Below are positions 48,801 to 62,600 of a DNA stretch of 64,000 bases, one piece after another. The notes under the pieces are model-generated. The model saw nothing but the letters and a program-made list of their open reading frames with translations, did not search any database and was not told the DNA's origin. Every line of letters starts with the position of its first letter. Within the stretch, counting starts at the first letter, position 1. The DNA lies in the NCBI RefSeq assembly GCF_003286085.1, contig NW_020825324.1:1798001-1862000 (forward strand), written 5' to 3'. Source of the DNA: Drosophila persimilis. Its lineage: Eukaryota > Arthropoda > Insecta > Diptera > Drosophilidae. A program made the translations under genes and the position numbers.

Positions 48801-51714
48801 GATAATCGAAGCTAAAGTCCGGTACGTGGCCCAGTAGCCAGCACTTGACTGATAAGCGGCGATTAGTAGCCATTATCGACAGCTATCGACAGATGTAAAC
48901 ATTGAAATCATTGTGAGGGAATGGATTTATGGGCTCCGGCCCCCTACCACAAGTATAAATATGTGTGCGATCAAAGGGGTAATATAGCTAAGGTTAAGAA
49001 GAGACCACGCGAATACTTGTATCCAGAGATACCAGTAGGAATACATTGACACGCTCTAGGAACAGGGACAATCATTGAACAATAGATCTGTAAATGTAAA
49101 GAAATATATGTACCAATACCAGGTGACCCAGTAGACCCGGCAAATCATTTGCCGCAGTATTGTGAACACTATTAATGTTGCTCCGAACGATGCCATTTGG
49201 AAGCACTTTCGGATGAGGGGAAAATTTAATATTTGCTTCGTGCTCGATTTGTTCATTGTCTGCCGCTTACTCTGTAAGTGTCAATTACGTACCGGAGCGC
49301 TTGTCTCCGTTCCAATTGCCGCTTTTGATTACGTGGATCTCCTGCCCCTTGTGATTGAGATTGCAGTTGCGACATGCGCACACGCACATTTTCGTTATCT
49401 TGTTGGACTCAATCGTCTGTTCTTTCTGCTCTACTATTTCGCCTGTTTCCTGCTCTATTCTGTTCTTGCCGAATCGGATGCAGCGGGAAAAATCAATACT
49501 TGCTGATGTATTCTTGTTGCATCACAGTGCGCCGCCAGAAAGGTTAATGCATAGGTATGCTACATTTAGGTATGCTATATAAACTTTTTGCAGATAAAAC
49601 CATGTTCGTTGATCTAACGATGCTCAAGAGGCAATCAATTGAATAATTTAGCTTTTGCCTTGCAGATCTATGTGCTGACGGTTCTGTTGCTGCCCATCCG
49701 TGTGGTCGGATGCGTGCTCTCCCTTCTCTCTGCGTGGATGTTCGCCTGCATTGGGCTCTATGGAATGACACTGGATGATCTCAAGGCTAAGCCGCTCTCC
49801 GGCTGGCGCAAGTAAGTGATATCCGGGTATCCTGTGGCCGAGCTAATCGTCTTTATTTTTCTGTCCACAGGCAAATGCAATACATGACGGCCAAGGCCAT
49901 GCGCATGCTGTACACCTCAGGATCTTTTCACCACGTGAGCATGAAGGGGACACCGGCGACACCAAAGCAGGCACCCATTCTGGTGGTGGCACCGCACTCC
50001 TCCTACGTGGACTCCATTCTGGTGGTGGCCACCGGCCCGCCCTCGATAGTGGCCAAGCGCGAGACGGCAGACATACCGCTGCTGGGGCGCATCATAAACT
50101 ACGCCCAGCCGATCTATGTGCAGCGCGAGGATCCCAATTCCAGGCAAAACACGATACGGGACATTGTGGACCGGGCCCGCTCCACAGACGATTGGCCGCA
50201 GGTCGTCATCTTTGCCGAGGGCACTTGCACGAATCGCACGGCTCTGATCAAGTTCAAGCCGGGCGCCTTCTACCCGGGCGTGCCGGTGCAGCCAGTGCTG
50301 CTCAAGTATCCGAATAAATATGACACCTTCACCTGGACCTGGGATGGACCCGGAGTGTATGTTTACAAAGATCTGGTTCTCTATGTTTCACTTATCTGAT
50401 GTGTTGCTTCCTATCCCCCCTCCGCACTTTAGCCTACGTCTCCTTTGGCTGACGATGACTCAGTTCTACAATCGCTGCGAGGTCGAATACCTGCCCGTCT
50501 ACCAGCCAAACGAAGCCGAGATGGCCGATGCCAATCTCTACGCCAATAATGTGCGCGAGGTGATGGCCAAGTAAGTGGAGGGTGTTCCCCGCAGCTACAT
50601 TTAAGGATTCAAGGATCAGAGAAAATGCCAGTTGAAGACTAGCCAATGGCCGCAAGAAATCAAGACAACTAGGGCGCGAGAGCTGCTCAGATGCAAGATA
50701 AAGACCCAAAGAACAGTACAGCTTAGGCATTACTCAAGTTACTCAATATGAATATTTTTCCCGGGAATCGTTATAGTTAGTATTTCCCCGAGCTATATTC
50801 CGCTGAAAGCTCTATTGAACTATCGATCGCTTCTTAGTTTTAAGCTGTACCTAAGTATAGTTTTGTTGATTAATGCTTTGATTGGACTTGATAGGGCTCT
50901 GGGTGTGCCCACGTCGGACTATTCATTCGAGGATGTGATCATAATGAGTCGGGCCCGTGACATGAAGATTCCCTTCCCCGGCGACATTGTGGAGATCGAG
51001 CGGACCATCGATCAACTGGGACTGCTGGAGAGTACACGGGATGCGGAGTTGTGCGCGAAATACTTGAGCTTGTCCAACACGGACAAGCTGGACATCATCA
51101 CCTTTGCGGAGCTGCTCCAGGTGGATCTGAAGAACCCGAGTTTGCACAAATTGTTTGCCCTTCTGGATCATGTATGTATCTTCGACGATCCGTCTCGCTC
51201 TAATTGACGTTGACTATCTCGTTTCGTTCAGCGTCGTCGTGGCACAGTCTCGCTGAAAAGTTTTCTCCTGTGCTCGCTCTTCAGCAAATTGAAAAACGCC
51301 GACCTGTCGACCTTTCTACGGGCACTGATCAATGTAATGTATAAAGTCGATTTTTTCGAAGTGCGCTTCCCTCATCATAGCCAACTTCTTCTCTACCGCA
51401 GCTTTATAGCGAGTCGAGTGAGAAAATCAGTAGGGACAGCTTCGTGCGTCTGATGCGACATGCTGGTGGCAAGCTGAACGAGCAGAAGGCCCAGGTGCTC
51501 TACTATGCGCTGGACACCGCCAACATCGGCTACGTCTCCTTCGGTATGTCCCATTTGCAGACATTTGAAAATAGTATCTGCCATTAAGTCAATCGTCTCT
51601 CTCGCAGATTCCTTTGTGGAGTACTCGGAAAAGCAGTCGAACTACAAGTTTCTCTACCACAAATCGGAGCACATAAGAAGATCAAAGACGACCGTCGCAA
51701 GCAACCCCAACTAA
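45845..51714 (+). CDS. LPCAT: Lysophosphatidylcholine acyltransferase (LPCAT1/2/4-like)
   Basis: The enzyme transfers an acyl group from acyl-CoA to lysophosphatidylcholine in the Lands cycle, in the ER and at lipid droplets. Eight exons are read: 45845-46087, 49666-49811, 49871-50356, 50433-50570, 50895-51171, 51232-51333, 51402-51543 and 51608-51714. Together they give exactly 546 codons plus TAA, close to human LPCAT1. The acidic, Ser/Thr-rich N-terminus (MTTSTVKRCRRSS) precedes NPFVHRLEID. Exon 2 encodes a long hydrophobic hairpin. The PlsC-type acyltransferase domain has the HX4D motif (HSSYVD, His codon 49995-49997) and the EGT motif (FAEGTCTNRT, 50217-50225). The C-terminal half has two EF-hand-like segments (LLDHRRRGTVSLKSF; ALDTANIGYVSFDSF). 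Both lack several acidic calcium ligands, so calcium binding is doubtful. The protein ends TVASNPN, without a KKXX signal. Intron 1 is 3.6 kb; the others are 59-324 bp. Confidence 0.93.
46088..49665 (+). other. LPCAT intron 1
   Basis: Intron with donor GTGAGT and acceptor TTGCAG. It contains a GGCAG-type repeat (about 47452-47490) and several ATG-TAC runs, but no coding sequence that I can support. An alternative first exon could lie here; I did not find a convincing one. Confidence 0.6.
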
Positions 51715-53678
51715 AGCTGCACCTTTAAGTTATGTCAAAGTCTAAGCAAGATGCTAGAAGCAAGAAGCAAAAAGTTGAGAGCAAAATACAGGATAGGAAA
51801 TACGGAAGGAGTTTGAAGTATGTTAGAGAAAAGCCCAACCAACATAAGCAGAAAGTGTCGAGTGTATATTTTTAATATTTATTTACCGTGTAGCGCGTGT
51901 CATGGCACCTATAATTTGTACGATTATTACCTTAATTATTTTTTCTTATATTTTTTATGTTTGTAACAATGCTCACAGCGGCAAAGAGATCTGGATCTGT
52001 TAAGCGGCTGGCCTTGTTATTATTTATACATACTCTGACTCTTAACGCAAGTCATTTCATCTTTGTGATTTTTTTTATATACACACAAACAAAAACCCTT
52101 ACGTTACATCTAGGCGTTATATATACACTTAAATATAAACAAAAACCTATATATATATATATACATATATATAAATGTCTATGTAGAGGCAGGCTAACGT
52201 CCAACGTAATGGATCGGCAAACGATTGTATTCGATTTGCCCAGTGCCCATTGAATGTTTTCCATTGCAAATAACTCGTTTACAAGTATACATAAAATATT
52301 GCACGGCAAGCCATAAGTATAAGACTATGTACCATGTAGGTGAGGCACAACCCAATGACACAGACCAGACTTTTGCAACTTCGGAGCCAAATGCCTCATT
52401 TGGGATCCCCCACACAGCCCAGCCCAGGGGGACTACTCGTCCAACAAAGTGGAACAACCATCAAGCACACTATAAACTAGAATTTGTGAAAATTTAACCA
52501 TTGAAAAATCTGTAAGATCTGTACTGTACTGATCATAAATCCAACCAACTCCCGAAAGGACCAACCTAACTGAATCGAACAACCACACTTGTTGCTTGAT
52601 TTTGATTGAAATTGGCTATTTTTTGCCTATATATATTCGTATTCCACTCCACATCCAAAACAAAGAATCCGGCACTGTGCTAAGAAAATTTAAACATCCT
52701 TTGAAATTGTAATATTGCCATAACAGTGAAGTCTTTATTCTGTAATGTCTAATAAGAGCTTCAATGGCTTCAAAGATAACCATCCTATCCGGAAGAACAG
52801 GCTATCAGAACCTACCACCATTATGGGAAATCTGTTGTCAACACAGTCTTACGTTCGTTCTCTAGTTCCTATCCATAATATGGCAGAAGCTACAGTAATA
52901 ATAATAGTTTCTTGTGCATTTGTAACTAATACAGAAACCTTATCTAGACTTTAGACCGGCACCTGGCACAGCGCATAGCCTGAACTTAAACCAATCACTT
53001 CCTACTTTACCCGAAACAGAGTCTATGCTATAAATGACCAAAAATAACAACGTGTACTATGTAATTGCAAAAGTAAACTGGCCACAAAACAACCAAATGT
53101 ATCCCATTGAATTATCACATAGTCCCTCGTGTCCCTTTCGCAGGAGCCAGGGGCAAGGCAAGGCAAGCAGAACTCCATAGTTTTTACATTTTAAAGTAAA
53201 ACTAACCCTAGGCTAAATGATGTTATTTATGTGCAATTATAATGGATATTATTAGAAACCTAAGCCGGCGCCGAGAGCAATCCGATTGGGATCAGTATCG
53301 GTCGCGTTCTGTATTCCACGTCCACCAAATCGGTTGAGAAATATGCTCAAAAAATATATATAAATGTGTATCTGAATGTGTGTACGATATTAAGCGAGGG
53401 TCGATATTTATTTAAGGGAAACTGGCTGTGGTTGGGCTTGTGCTTGGGGTGTGCACGTGGGATGGCAGATTGATGGGCGTACTCTTGGGTACCGCCCCTT
53501 GCACCACACTTAGTTGATCTGAGTAGCGGCGTTCTGGGAGATAGGCACAGTCGGACATCGTTAGCCGAACGGTGCGGAATACCCTTGTTTTGAATTTCTT
53601 CCGAGTGTTTCCTGGGGATTGTGTCTGCATATTTTTTTGTCCAAGTGATCGAGTGAGTGATTGAGAAAGTGTTCTCTG
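51715..53678. other. LPCAT 3' UTR and LPCAT-Cubn intergenic region
   Basis: AT-rich DNA with a TA run at about 52150-52165. No open reading frame here looks like protein. The LPCAT 3' UTR probably covers the first part; I see no clear AATAAA on the + strand. The Cubn promoter must lie near the right end. Confidence 0.5.
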
Positions 53679-56600
53679 ATGGGATCTGCAAGAGGCAGAC
53701 TCCTGCTGTGGCCTTGCCTTATCCTAATTGCGGATGTTTGGCCAGTGGCAGAGGCTTTTGTCAACTCGTAAGTGACGCCCCAAACTGTGAAAAAAACATC
53801 TATCGTGTGGCCTTGATTCCGACTCCCTTCCCACCGATTTCAGGCCGAAAATCATCAGCAAAGATGGCAATCTGATCTTCGAGTCCGGTGCTAATCGGAA
53901 CATCACCTTCCGTCTGTCAGGCAACTCTCGGCTGACCATCAACGAGGAGTACGATGTCCTTGAGCTGCTGCTGGCCAGCGTGGGATCAAAAAAGCGGCCC
54001 GGTAGTGCCAAAGATGAATGGAGCTCGACCGAGGATTTCGTTGATATCCGAGAGCTGGCAGATCAACTAGCGGACTTCCAGAGGCGGGCCTTTGGTTCGA
54101 ATGGCCTCAAGAGCATGCTGCAACAGCAATTGAACAGGTGAGATCCATCCCATTTCTGGAGTGGATGAAGATTTTTCAACTTTTCCCTTAGTCATATACC
54201 ATTTTAAGATACAAAATTCAAACTAAAGGCACCCAAATTATCCAAATTATAACTTAAAAATGTAGTAAAATGTTCTAAAGATACAGTCCATCCACCAATC
54301 TAAATAATTGTAAAAGGAAAATGTATTTTTTTAGTACGGCTTGCTCTTTCCTTTTCGAGGGAGAGTTTTATACCTATCAAGTTCATCATTTTTGGCTGTA
54401 TTCTGCTCCAATTCTGAGTGTTCTCTATATAACTGCAGGACACGCGGATCACGGGTTCTGCTGAGACGCTATCAGGTCAGATTGAGGGCCATGGAGAACA
54501 AGGTGAATCGGCTGGAGACGCAGCTGGAGCTCAATAACTGCCAGAGCGGACCGTGCGAGAACGGCGGTAGTTGCTACAGTACCTTCAATGGCTATCGCTG
54601 CCAGTGCCGGCCGGCCTTCGAGGTGGGTTGTTCTGCTCTGTTCTATCGCACCCTTCGACCCCAATGTGGGGCGTATTGAGGGGCGTCTGTGAACGGTGAT
54701 TTGTATATGTATCATCTCTCTTTTGCGGCGATTTAGGGTGCCAAGTGCGAGATCGATGTGAACGAATGCGCCCTGTACGAGGGCACCGATCTGGCCTGCC
54801 AGAACGGAGCCCAGTGCGTGAATCAGTTTGGATCGTACAGCTGTCTGTGCCTGCCAGGGTGGCATGGAATGCACTGCACCCAGCGCAAGGGCGACTGCTC
54901 GCTGGCCAGTGCCTGGGAGCTCTGTGGCCATGGGTCCTGTGTCCCAAGCTCCGATGAGGCAGGCTACCGTTGCCTCTGCGAGGCGGGCTGGAAGAGTAAC
55001 GGCCTGACGCCTGTCTGCGGCGAGGATGTGGACGAGTGCAGCGATGCGGCTGCCCACACGCCCTGCTCCACGAAGTGCATCAATCTGCCGGGGAGCTTCA
55101 CCTGCGCACCCTGCGCCCCTGGGCTCACGGGAAACGGCATCAGTTGCCGCGACCTCAACGAGTGCGAGGCCAACAACGGCGGCTGCAGTCTCAGTCCGCG
55201 GGTCGACTGTCTCAACACCTACGGCTCCCACCACTGCGGCGAGTGTCCCGTGGGCTGGACGGGCGATGGGCGAATCTGCGAGCGGAACAGTCCGAGCAGC
55301 AGCAGTCCCGGCAACTCGGAGCTGGCCACCATCAGCAGCTGCTCGCCGCGGGGCAGGCTCTGCCATCCGGCGGCCAACTGCTTCGAGATCTCCGGCACTG
55401 TCGTCTGCAGTTGTCCGGCCGGAATGGTCGGCACTGGCTATGGCTCCAATGGCTGTGTCAATGGCACGGCCAACAACTGCAAATCTAATCCCTGTCTGGT
55501 GAGTACGCCCCCTTTCCGGATCCTTTTTTTTCTGCCTTATTATTGTGCCTTTAGACCAGCGATGGGCACCTCGGTCCTTGCTCCCATGCTGCGAAAGAGA
55601 ATGCTCGAGAACCACATACATGCGCGTGCATGACGCGGGAAACTAAAACTAGTGTTTTTCTGTTATTGTTGAACTGCTTCCTTCAAGTAATTCATGTACA
55701 ATAGTTACTATATGTATGTACATATATGTACTATATATGCACATAAGTAACGAAAACACTTTCTATTCTCCTCCAAGGAAGACCTCTCTCAATCCCTCTT
55801 TTAATAATTTTCTGTCTATCCGTTAAGCCGTACTGCTTTCCATCAGTAAACACATATCTAGTACATATGTATGTACATTCCAAAATAAATATTACCAAAT
55901 GATTATTCAATATTTCCTCCCGCACTGTGTAGAATAATGGCATCTGTTTGGATGCTGGAACCTCGACCTTCACGTGCTTGTGCAACAGGGGCTTCCGACC
56001 CCCTTTGTGCGAGCCACTGCCAAATCCCTGTGACGCGCATCCCTGCAAGAACGGGGGACGCTGCAACCCCACAATGTCGAGTGGCGACGGATTCGTGTGC
56101 CAGTGTCTGCCGGGCTACCGGGATCGACTGTGCTCCACGCGGTTCAGCAGCTGCAATGCGATGCTGAGCGCGGAGAGCGGTCGGCTGAGGTATCCGCCGG
56201 AGGGAACCGGGTACGAGCACAATGCCCAGTGTGCGTGGGTGATCCGTACAAACGATTCGCTGGTGCTGAACGTGACGTTCAGCAGCTTCGACCTGGAGGA
56301 CTCGACCGAGTGCCGCTTCGACTGGCTGCAGGTCAACGACGGACGATCGGCGGCGGCGCAGATCATCGGTCGGTACTGCGGCAACCATTTGCCGCACGGC
56401 GGCAACATCGTCTCATCGGGCAACCTGCTGTACCTCTGGTTCCGATCGGATAACAGCACCTCGCGCGAGGGCTTCGATCTCTCCTGGGTGTCGATGGAGC
56501 CCCAGTGCGGTGGCCGCCTTGAATTTGATACCCACGGCACCTTGGCATCGCCCGGTTCGCCGGGCAACTACCCTAAGAACCGGGACTGCCGCTGGCTCCT

Positions 56601-59600
56601 GGTGGCCCCCACCAGCAAGCGTATCAAGCTCACGTTCTTCAGCCTGCAGCTGGAGCAGCACACGAACTGTAACTTTGACTATGTGGAGGTGAGCAACAGG
56701 GGGATTGGGTGGACATATGAAGTACATACTATATGAAGATAAGCATACACTGAACGACTTACTGAACTCTTAACAGATCAAGGACTCCCTTTCGAATCGG
56801 GAGCTGGCCAAGTTCTGCAGCAGCGGGCAGCCCGCTCCCCTACTGCTGCCCACCCACGAGGCCATCATCCAGTTCCACTCGGACGACGACGGCAGCGACA
56901 CGGGCTTCCAGCTGCATTACTCAGTCGAGGAGCGGGTGCCCGGCTGTGGCGGAGTCTACACCAGCAAGGAGGGCTCTATCCGCACCAGTAGTCTGACCAG
57001 TGACGTGCCCATGTCCTGCGAGTATGAGATCCGCCTGGCCGTGGGCGAGTCGGTGGGCATTGAGTTCGTCACCTTCGAAATGGATCGCCAGGACTGTCTG
57101 GAGTTGTACGATGTGGCCGTCGATGGTACCAGCCTTCTGCAGGCCAAGCACTGCGGTGAGACGCCCGGAACTCCGCCCAGCTTCAGGTCTCTCTTTAATC
57201 GGGTTCGCATCAAGGCGTACGCCACGCGTGGACGCTTCGAGCTGCACTACAGGACCCTCTGCTCCTACACGTTCGACAGCGACTCGGGCACTGTGCTCTC
57301 GCCCGGCTACCCCAATCTGACCACCAGCGACACACTCTGCACCTACACCATCACAACGGCACCCAACAAGTTCATCATCATTAATCGGCAGGACTTCCAG
57401 CTGGAGGATGGTGCAGAGACGAGCGATGAAGATGACCAGGATGATGCCTGTCTAGGCACTAGCTTAAGGGTGAGTGAATTCAAAGGGGTGACCTTCTTTT
57501 AGCATTGAAAAGAGTCCTACAAGGGGTATTCATCGTCCCCTTATTGTGAATTTGACATTTGTATATCTTTTTTAGATCAACGCTGGCATAAACAGGCAGA
57601 TACTGGGACCCTACTGCGGCAAGCGTCTGCCGGACGAGGAGTTTCTGAGCCGGACAAACCACTTGATCCTCCAGCTCCAGACGGACGGAAACAGTCGGGG
57701 ACGTGGCTTCAAGTTCGAATATCAGACGGTGGCCGCTTCAAGCGAACACTGCGGCGGTGTGTACACCAAAGAGGGCCACATACGTCTGCCCGTGGATGAG
57801 GGCGGCCAATATGCGAACGATCTCACCTGCTTCTGGGTGATCCAGGCACCGCCGAGGAAGGTCATCCGGTTGCACTGGATCAGCTTTCAGTTGGAGAGCA
57901 GCAGCGACTGTTCGTACGATCGTGTGGAAATTTTCGACAGCATGGATGCCTACAAGGAGGATGCACAGCCGCTGGTCCGGTACTGCTCCATGGCTCTGCC
58001 GGGGGACTTCGTGACTCAGGCCCGCCTTCTGGCCATCAAGTTCGTGTCGGACTACAGCAGTGGATACGATGGCTTCGAGCTGGCCTTCAGCTTCGTGGAC
58101 ATCGACAATTGTGGCGGACACATACACGCCTCCACTGGGGAGCTCATCTCCCCCGGCTATCCGATGAACTACTCGGCCGGGCTCGACTGCGACTGGCGGC
58201 TGACCGTGCCCATGGGCCACCTGGTCGAGGTGCAGCTAGAGATATTCGACCTGGAGGTCTCTGCAAACTGCAGCCGGGACTACCTCGAGGTGCGCAACGG
58301 AGGCTATCTGTCCTCGCCCCTTATCGGACGATTCTGCGGCACACAGATGCCTACGCGCGTCCCAAGCTTCAGCAACGAGCTGCGCCTGTTCTTCCACACA
58401 GACGCTGCGGTCAGTGGGCACGGATTTCGTTTGCGGTGGCGCGTCTTCGCCAGCGGCTGCGGCGGTCGCCTCAGCTCCAATGAGGGAGTGATTACCTCTC
58501 CACGGTACCCCAGCAATTATCCGCACAATGCGTACTGCGAGTGGCAGGTGAGAGTCCATCCCGGGTCGGGGGTGCAGCTGCTGATCGAGGACATGGACCT
58601 GGAGAGCTCGGAGTCGTGCGTGTACGACAACGTGAAGATCTCCACCGGCTCTCGGCATCCGGGCTTCGAGCCCATGCTGAAGCTCTGTGAGCAGCCGGAC
58701 GAGAGCCATCGCGCGGTGAGCCTCGATGACAACGAGGCGACAGTCACCTTCCACTCGGATATCAACAATGCGAGGCGGGGCTTCCGCATCTCCTACACGA
58801 CTAACTGTCGCCGCAACATCACGGCCAACTACGGCACCATCGAGAGCCTGAACTTCATGGAGCCCTTCTGGGATCAGATTCCCATCGATTGTAGCTGGAC
58901 GATCCGAGCGCCGAGCGGAAACCGCATCCGCCTCGAGGTCTCCCACATGGAGCGGCACGAGGAGCGCCTGCCCACAGCTCTATCGGGCGGGGTCTACCTC
59001 ATCGATGGTGGCTCCCTGCTGCCCCTGCTGGGACCGGGTGCCCACAATGTCAGCGGCGACGTTGTAACCGTCGTGCACAATGCCAGCAACGTGAACTTCC
59101 AGCTGGAGTACCGCATCGATGGCTGCCAGCAGGAGTTGCGTGGCGAGAGCGGCTCCTTCCAGTCGCCCAACCATCCGGGCATGTATCCGAACAACATGGA
59201 GTGCTATTGGCTGATCAACGCCCAGTTGGGCGATACCATCGAGCTGACTGTGTCCAACCTGGACCTCGAAGAGAGCGTCAACTGCACCAAGGATGCTCTG
59301 ACGGTGGGTGAAATGTTGCAATTGCCGTTTTCATATGATCTCTCATCACTGTTATCTGATTACAATTCTTGCAGGTGTCCAATCATCCGCACGAGGCCTA
59401 TGTGCACGAGCGCCATTGCGGGGTGACAACTACGCTGGTCCTCACCAGCGCCGGCCACCGGATGCACGTACGCTTTATCGCCGATGGCTCGCACAATGGG
59501 CGCGGCTTCGAGGCCACCTACCGCACAGTCAGAGCGGGTGAGTATTCCAGAGATTCGAGAAATCCCCGTGTCTAACGTAACGCCTTAACAGAATGCGGTG

Positions 59601-62600
59601 GAAAGCTGACCGGCCGGAACGGGGTCATCCAATCGCCCAACTATCCAATGCCGTATCCGGAGAGTAGCCATTGCGAATGGTTGGTGGAGGTGTCACCGCA
59701 CCATCGTATAGTTTTTGATGTGCAGGACTTGGAGATTGAAAGCGGATACGAATGCTCCTGGGACTACCTCGAGGCCTTCGACACCAACAGCGGGGACGAC
59801 GATACCGAGGGCCGGAGAATTTTCAAGATCTGTAGCGACGGTAGCGACGGCGTCCAGCAGCAGATTTCCGGCTCGAATACAGCCATAGTGCGGTTCGTCA
59901 GTGACGACTCCATCGCGCGGAAGGGATTCCGCCTGCACTTCCATGAGTCGTGTGGCCAACAGATCACCATCGATGACACCGACTTCGAATACCTCAGCTT
60001 GGAGCGGCAGGCGGCCCGCAATGAAACCTGCCTCTGGGTGCTGCAGGCATCTGATCCCGGCAAACACATCATCTTCACGGCCACTAGCATCAAGCTGCGA
60101 TCGGAGGCTGACACCATGTATCCCCAAGAGAGCGACTGCATGCCCGTGGGCGTAAAGATCTACGATGGCCCTGAGGCTGCGGGGACGCCGCGTCTCCGGT
60201 TCTGTCGCTCCCATCCGCCGGCGCTTATATCGAATGGCCAGTCGCTCACCATCAGCCTGCCCCTGCTTCTGGTGGAGGAGTTCGAGGGCCACTTCATGAC
60301 CATGGACACGGCCTGCGGCAGCCTCTACACGGCCATATCCGGCCGCTTCACCACCCCGTACTACCCCGGCAGCTATCCTCCCAACATCGAGTGCATATGG
60401 GTGCTGGCGGCCAGCCAGGGGAACTCCCTGAGTCTGACCATCGAGTCGATGGACTTGGAGCAATCGGACGGCTGCAACAGGGACTATATGGAGGTGCGCG
60501 AGGAGGTCGAGCGCGGCCCCCTCATCGGGGTATATTGTGGCAATCAGGTGCCCGGAGTCATTCACTCCCGGGGATCGATCTGGATCAAGTTCAAGAGCGA
60601 CGACGACAACGTGGGCGAGGGTTTCATGGCCTCCTACAACTATGGTATGTCTGTTTATATACGGTACTTGAAGAGTATTGGGGTACTTTAGATTTTTGCT
60701 GAAAATTGCTGTGTGTGTAACACATGGAAGGAAGCGTTTCTTGATCAGCCATGTCGGTCTGTCCGTCCGATGAGCGCCTAGATATCAGAGACTATAAGAG
60801 TTAGAGCGACCAAAACATGTATCCAGACTCCTGTGAAATCACACTGAATCAAGGTTATTTCACAATTGTGCCACGCCCCATTCCGCCTCTGCACTAAATC
60901 ATAAAGAGTGACCATATCTAGCAGATGGCCGAATCTGGATCGGATCAATATTATAGCCAGCAGGAAGATCTGAAACTGGCTCTCTCTCTCTCTCACGCAC
61001 GTACTCTTCCTCGTGTAGTGTGTGCGCTCTGGCAGAGGGGAGCAAGATAAAACGCGGCTGGTATTATTGTGAGAATAGAGAAAAACAGACATATACATAC
61101 ATATACTAACTTAAGTATGGGTTGCTGTTATTATTGGTTTTGAACTTTTTTATAATTTCTCTTAAATTCATGCGCTATTTCTAGAGCGACACAACGAGCT
61201 AAACGGCACGGACGGAATAGTGCAGTCACCTCAATATCCAAGCAAATTCCAGTCCGCCGATCCGTACAGCTGGCGCATAATCGTGGACAAGAACTATGTG
61301 GTCATGATCACAGTAGACCATCTCAGGGACTTGGACCATCCGCATCTGCGCTTCTACGACGGCTACTCGGACATCGGGGCACAGCTCGAAACAGTGAGCG
61401 ACGCACCCATTATATCCAGCACCAATGTGGTGTACTTCACGGCCAGTCGGGGTCCCTTCAAGCTGAACTGGCAGCGCCTGTCCAAGGAGTCGCTGCGTTC
61501 GAACCGCACGGCCGAGGAGCAGACGCGCCACTGCGGCCAGCAGTTGCTCCGCCTAAACCAGACAATGTTCACTTTGAATTCGCCCGGCTACCCCGGCGGC
61601 TATGAGAATGGACTGCAGTGCGCATGGAGCCTGGTGCCGGTCAATCCTGCCATGCACGCCGTGTTCCAGCTGGCCAAGCTCGATCTTGAGGTCTTTGGCA
61701 ATGGTGAGTGCATAGCCGACTATCTGAAGATCTCGCAGAGTGCTGACATGCAGACCTGGACGGAGCAAGCAAAGCTCTGCGCCGAACTGAACAACACCTC
61801 TCCGCGCATCTTCCACGGATCTCCCTACCTCAACGTAGAGTTCATCACGGATGCGAGCGTTAATCAGACGGGCTTCAACGGTGTGGTGCGCACCGAGTGC
61901 GGCTCAGAGCTTTCCTCTCCCAGGGGCCTGGTTAACATCACGGAGACTGTGCTTTCCAGCCCCCTCAGGCCCCAAGAGTGCGTGTGGAAGTTGCGCGTTC
62001 GCCAGGGACGTCGCATCCGTATCGACTTTCCGGACTTCCAGCTGGACAACCCGAATGGCGGGTCCGGAGCTCCGTCTCCCTTCGGCGGAGGTCAGCAGCA
62101 GTGCGGCACCTTTTTGATGGTGCGGAACGGCTATGCCGCGGACTCCCCCTTCCTGGGCAGGGGCAAGTACTGCGACAGTGGCATTACGGATGTCCTGGAG
62201 ACGACCTCCAACCGGGCGTACATCAAGTTCCGCTACCAGGGATATCCTCGCTTCCGGGTCACCTTCCGCTTTGAGGAGCTGGGCCACGCCTGCTCTGGCA
62301 GAATCGTGCTGGGTCCTGCCGCAGGCGAGCAGCAGGTCATCACCTCGCCCAACTACCCCAACCTCCCCAATCCGCACTCGGAGTGCGTGTGGGTGATCAC
62401 TGCCCCGCCGCAGCACAGAATCGCCGTGCAGTTCTTCGGCAATTTCGATCTGACTGCGGCGACGGGCGCATCCAAAGATGTCATCGAATGCGACCGCGAG
62501 TTCATCCAGGTGAACGACGGCAGCACGGAGCTGAGGCCCGAGCTGGGACGCTTCTGCGGCAATCGCAAGCCGAACACGGTATACTCGTCGGGCAGCCAGC

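Noticed and set aside
54449..55621. 390-residue - strand frame
   Set aside because: Antisense shadow of the cubilin EGF exons.
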